In this document: positions 12,930 through 13,309 of the stretch, in pieces
Position numbering within the stretch: the stretch's first letter is position 1
Layout of the letters: every line of letters starts with the position of its first letter
Assembly: GCA_036477795.1 (NCBI GenBank)
Contig: JAZGDL010000040.1
Coordinates: 1 to 13,309 of the forward strand
Length of the DNA stretch: 13,309 bases
Reading direction: 5' to 3'
Source of the DNA: JAZGDL01 sp036477795
Lineage (GTDB): Bacteria; Planctomycetota; Phycisphaerae; UBA1845
Notes under the pieces: model-generated
The model's input: the letters and a program-made list of their open reading frames with translations, nothing else
Databases searched by the model: none
What the model was told of the DNA's origin: nothing
Position numbers and translations under genes: made by a program

Positions 12930-12964
12930 TTTGACAGTGGGGGAATGATCCCGTAACTGCCAAA
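12930..12964 (+). promoter_or_regulatory. Stem-loop in the predicted pntA leader
   Basis: Paired blocks TTTG/CAAA, CAGT/ACTG and GGGA/TCCC with an ATGA loop lie just after the predicted sigma-54 start site. A tiny ORF (12921-12956, MARFDSGGMIP) overlaps it without a clear RBS. Confidence 0.35.
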
Positions 12965-12985
12965 GAGAATCGAGCTTATTGGAAG

Positions 12986-13007
12986 CCCACGGATTCGAAT
13001 CCGTGGG
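12986..13007. repeat. 22-base CCCACGGA palindrome upstream of pntA
   Basis: Perfect palindrome with arms CCCACGGA/TCCGTGGG and core TTCGAA, ending 14 bases before the pntA ATG, just ahead of its likely RBS (GGTGAAG). The same element, with core TTCAAG, lies in tadE. In the RNA it would form a stable hairpin next to the ribosome site. Confidence 0.9.
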
Positions 13008-13021
13008 ATTGGTGAAGATCC

Positions 13022-13309
13022 ATGAAACTAGCTGTACCCAAAGAGATTGTCAGCGGTGAAACCCGGGTTGCGTTGGTGCCTTCGTGCGTAGCCAAGCTGG
13101 TCAAAGCCGGCATGGAGGTTTCGGTAGAGTCGGGCGCCGGCAAGGCCGCCGGATGTGACGACGCCGATTACCAGGCCAAAGAGGCTACCATCGAACCGGA
13201 CCAGGCCAATCTTTTCGCCGAGGCTGACGCGGTGGCCATGGTCCATCCGCCGGACCGCAAAGACGAGACCGCCGACCATCAGATCGATCAGATGAAACAG
13301 GGGGCATTG
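13022..13309 (+). CDS. pntA: NAD(P) transhydrogenase alpha subunit, N-terminal part
   Basis: The first 96 codons of a gene that runs off the window. MKLAVPKEIVSGETRVALVPSCV and VESGAGKAAGCDDADY are typical of the AlaDH/PNT N-terminal domain. The enzyme couples hydride transfer between NADH and NADP+ to proton movement across the membrane; the alpha subunit (or alpha-1 in split forms) binds NAD(H) on the cytoplasmic side. Alanine dehydrogenase shares this domain and cannot be fully excluded from the N-terminus, but the GETRVALVP and AAGCDDADY wording favours PntA. The ATG at 13022 follows GGTGAAG by 6 bases. The predicted regulation is by the sigma-54 promoter at 12885-12901, with a palindrome between the promoter and the RBS. 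The downstream pntB gene would be expected outside the window. Confidence 0.85.
   Translation, partial: MKLAVPKEIVSGETRVALVPSCVAKLVKAGMEVSVESGAGKAAGCDDADYQAKEATIEPDQANLFAEADAVAMVHPPDRKDETADHQIDQMKQGAL

Larger units (their letters stand above)
12557..13021. other. 465-base divergent intergenic region
   Basis: It separates the leftward cyclase-fold/DUF362 pair from rightward pntA. It holds a small minus-strand ORF with a strong RBS (12642-12529), a possible plus-strand sigma-70 promoter (12666-12694), the composite repeat 12727-12808, a sigma-54 promoter match (12885-12901), a leader stem-loop (12930-12964) and a palindrome (12986-13007). No RNA gene was recognised. Confidence 0.75.

Noticed and set aside
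12921..12956. 11-codon leader peptide (MARFDSGGMIP) in the pntA leader
   Set aside because: No ribosome-binding site and no regulatory codon run; kept only as part of the leader description.

Overview
The window is a GC-rich bacterial segment with seven short non-coding gaps filled by hairpin and tandem repeats. Gene content (a Tad/Flp pilus operon, a Tat-exported DUF362 protein beside a terpene-cyclase-fold protein) and the repeat style (dispersed double hairpins and heptamer arrays that slip into ORF ends) suggest a member of the Planctomycetota or a relative, probably from a metagenome assembly. That taxonomic guess is inference; there is no rRNA or other marker gene here.

Layout. 1-203: non-coding, with a strong cruciform. 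204-632 (+): a hicB-hicA toxin-antitoxin pair in which the toxin gene carries a one-base frameshift. 721-1989 (+): purD, purine biosynthesis. 1986-10012 (-): a tight-adherence (Tad) type IVb pilus operon read from right to left: flp pilin, cpaA/tadV prepilin peptidase, a tadE-like pseudopilin, cpaB/rcpC, cpaE/tadZ, cpaF/tadA ATPase, tadB and tadC. It converges on purD with a 4-base stop overlap. 10568-12556 (-): a two-gene unit, a prenyltransferase/squalene-cyclase-fold protein followed 9 bases later by a Tat-signal DUF362 protein. 13022 to the window end (+): the first 96 codons of an NAD(P) transhydrogenase alpha subunit gene (pntA), preceded by an excellent sigma-54 promoter match and a structured leader.

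How it works together. CpaA would trim Flp and the TadE-like protein; CpaF would power assembly with CpaE as localisation factor, on the TadB/TadC inner-membrane platform. CpaB normally works with an outer-membrane secretin (CpaC/RcpA), but no secretin, TadD or TadG gene is present. The place between cpaB and cpaE where cpaC usually lies is a 331-base gap with a repeat.

The most unusual aspect is the repeat load. Almost every junction of the Tad operon longer than 100 bases holds a different hairpin or tandem repeat. One palindrome lies in frame inside the tadE leader peptide, one hairpin supplies the cpaE stop codon, one repeat forms the C-terminus of the cyclase-fold protein, and a 46-base unit repeated between tadB and tadC copies the tadC ribosome-binding region. 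No transposase, CRISPR array, tRNA or rRNA was seen.
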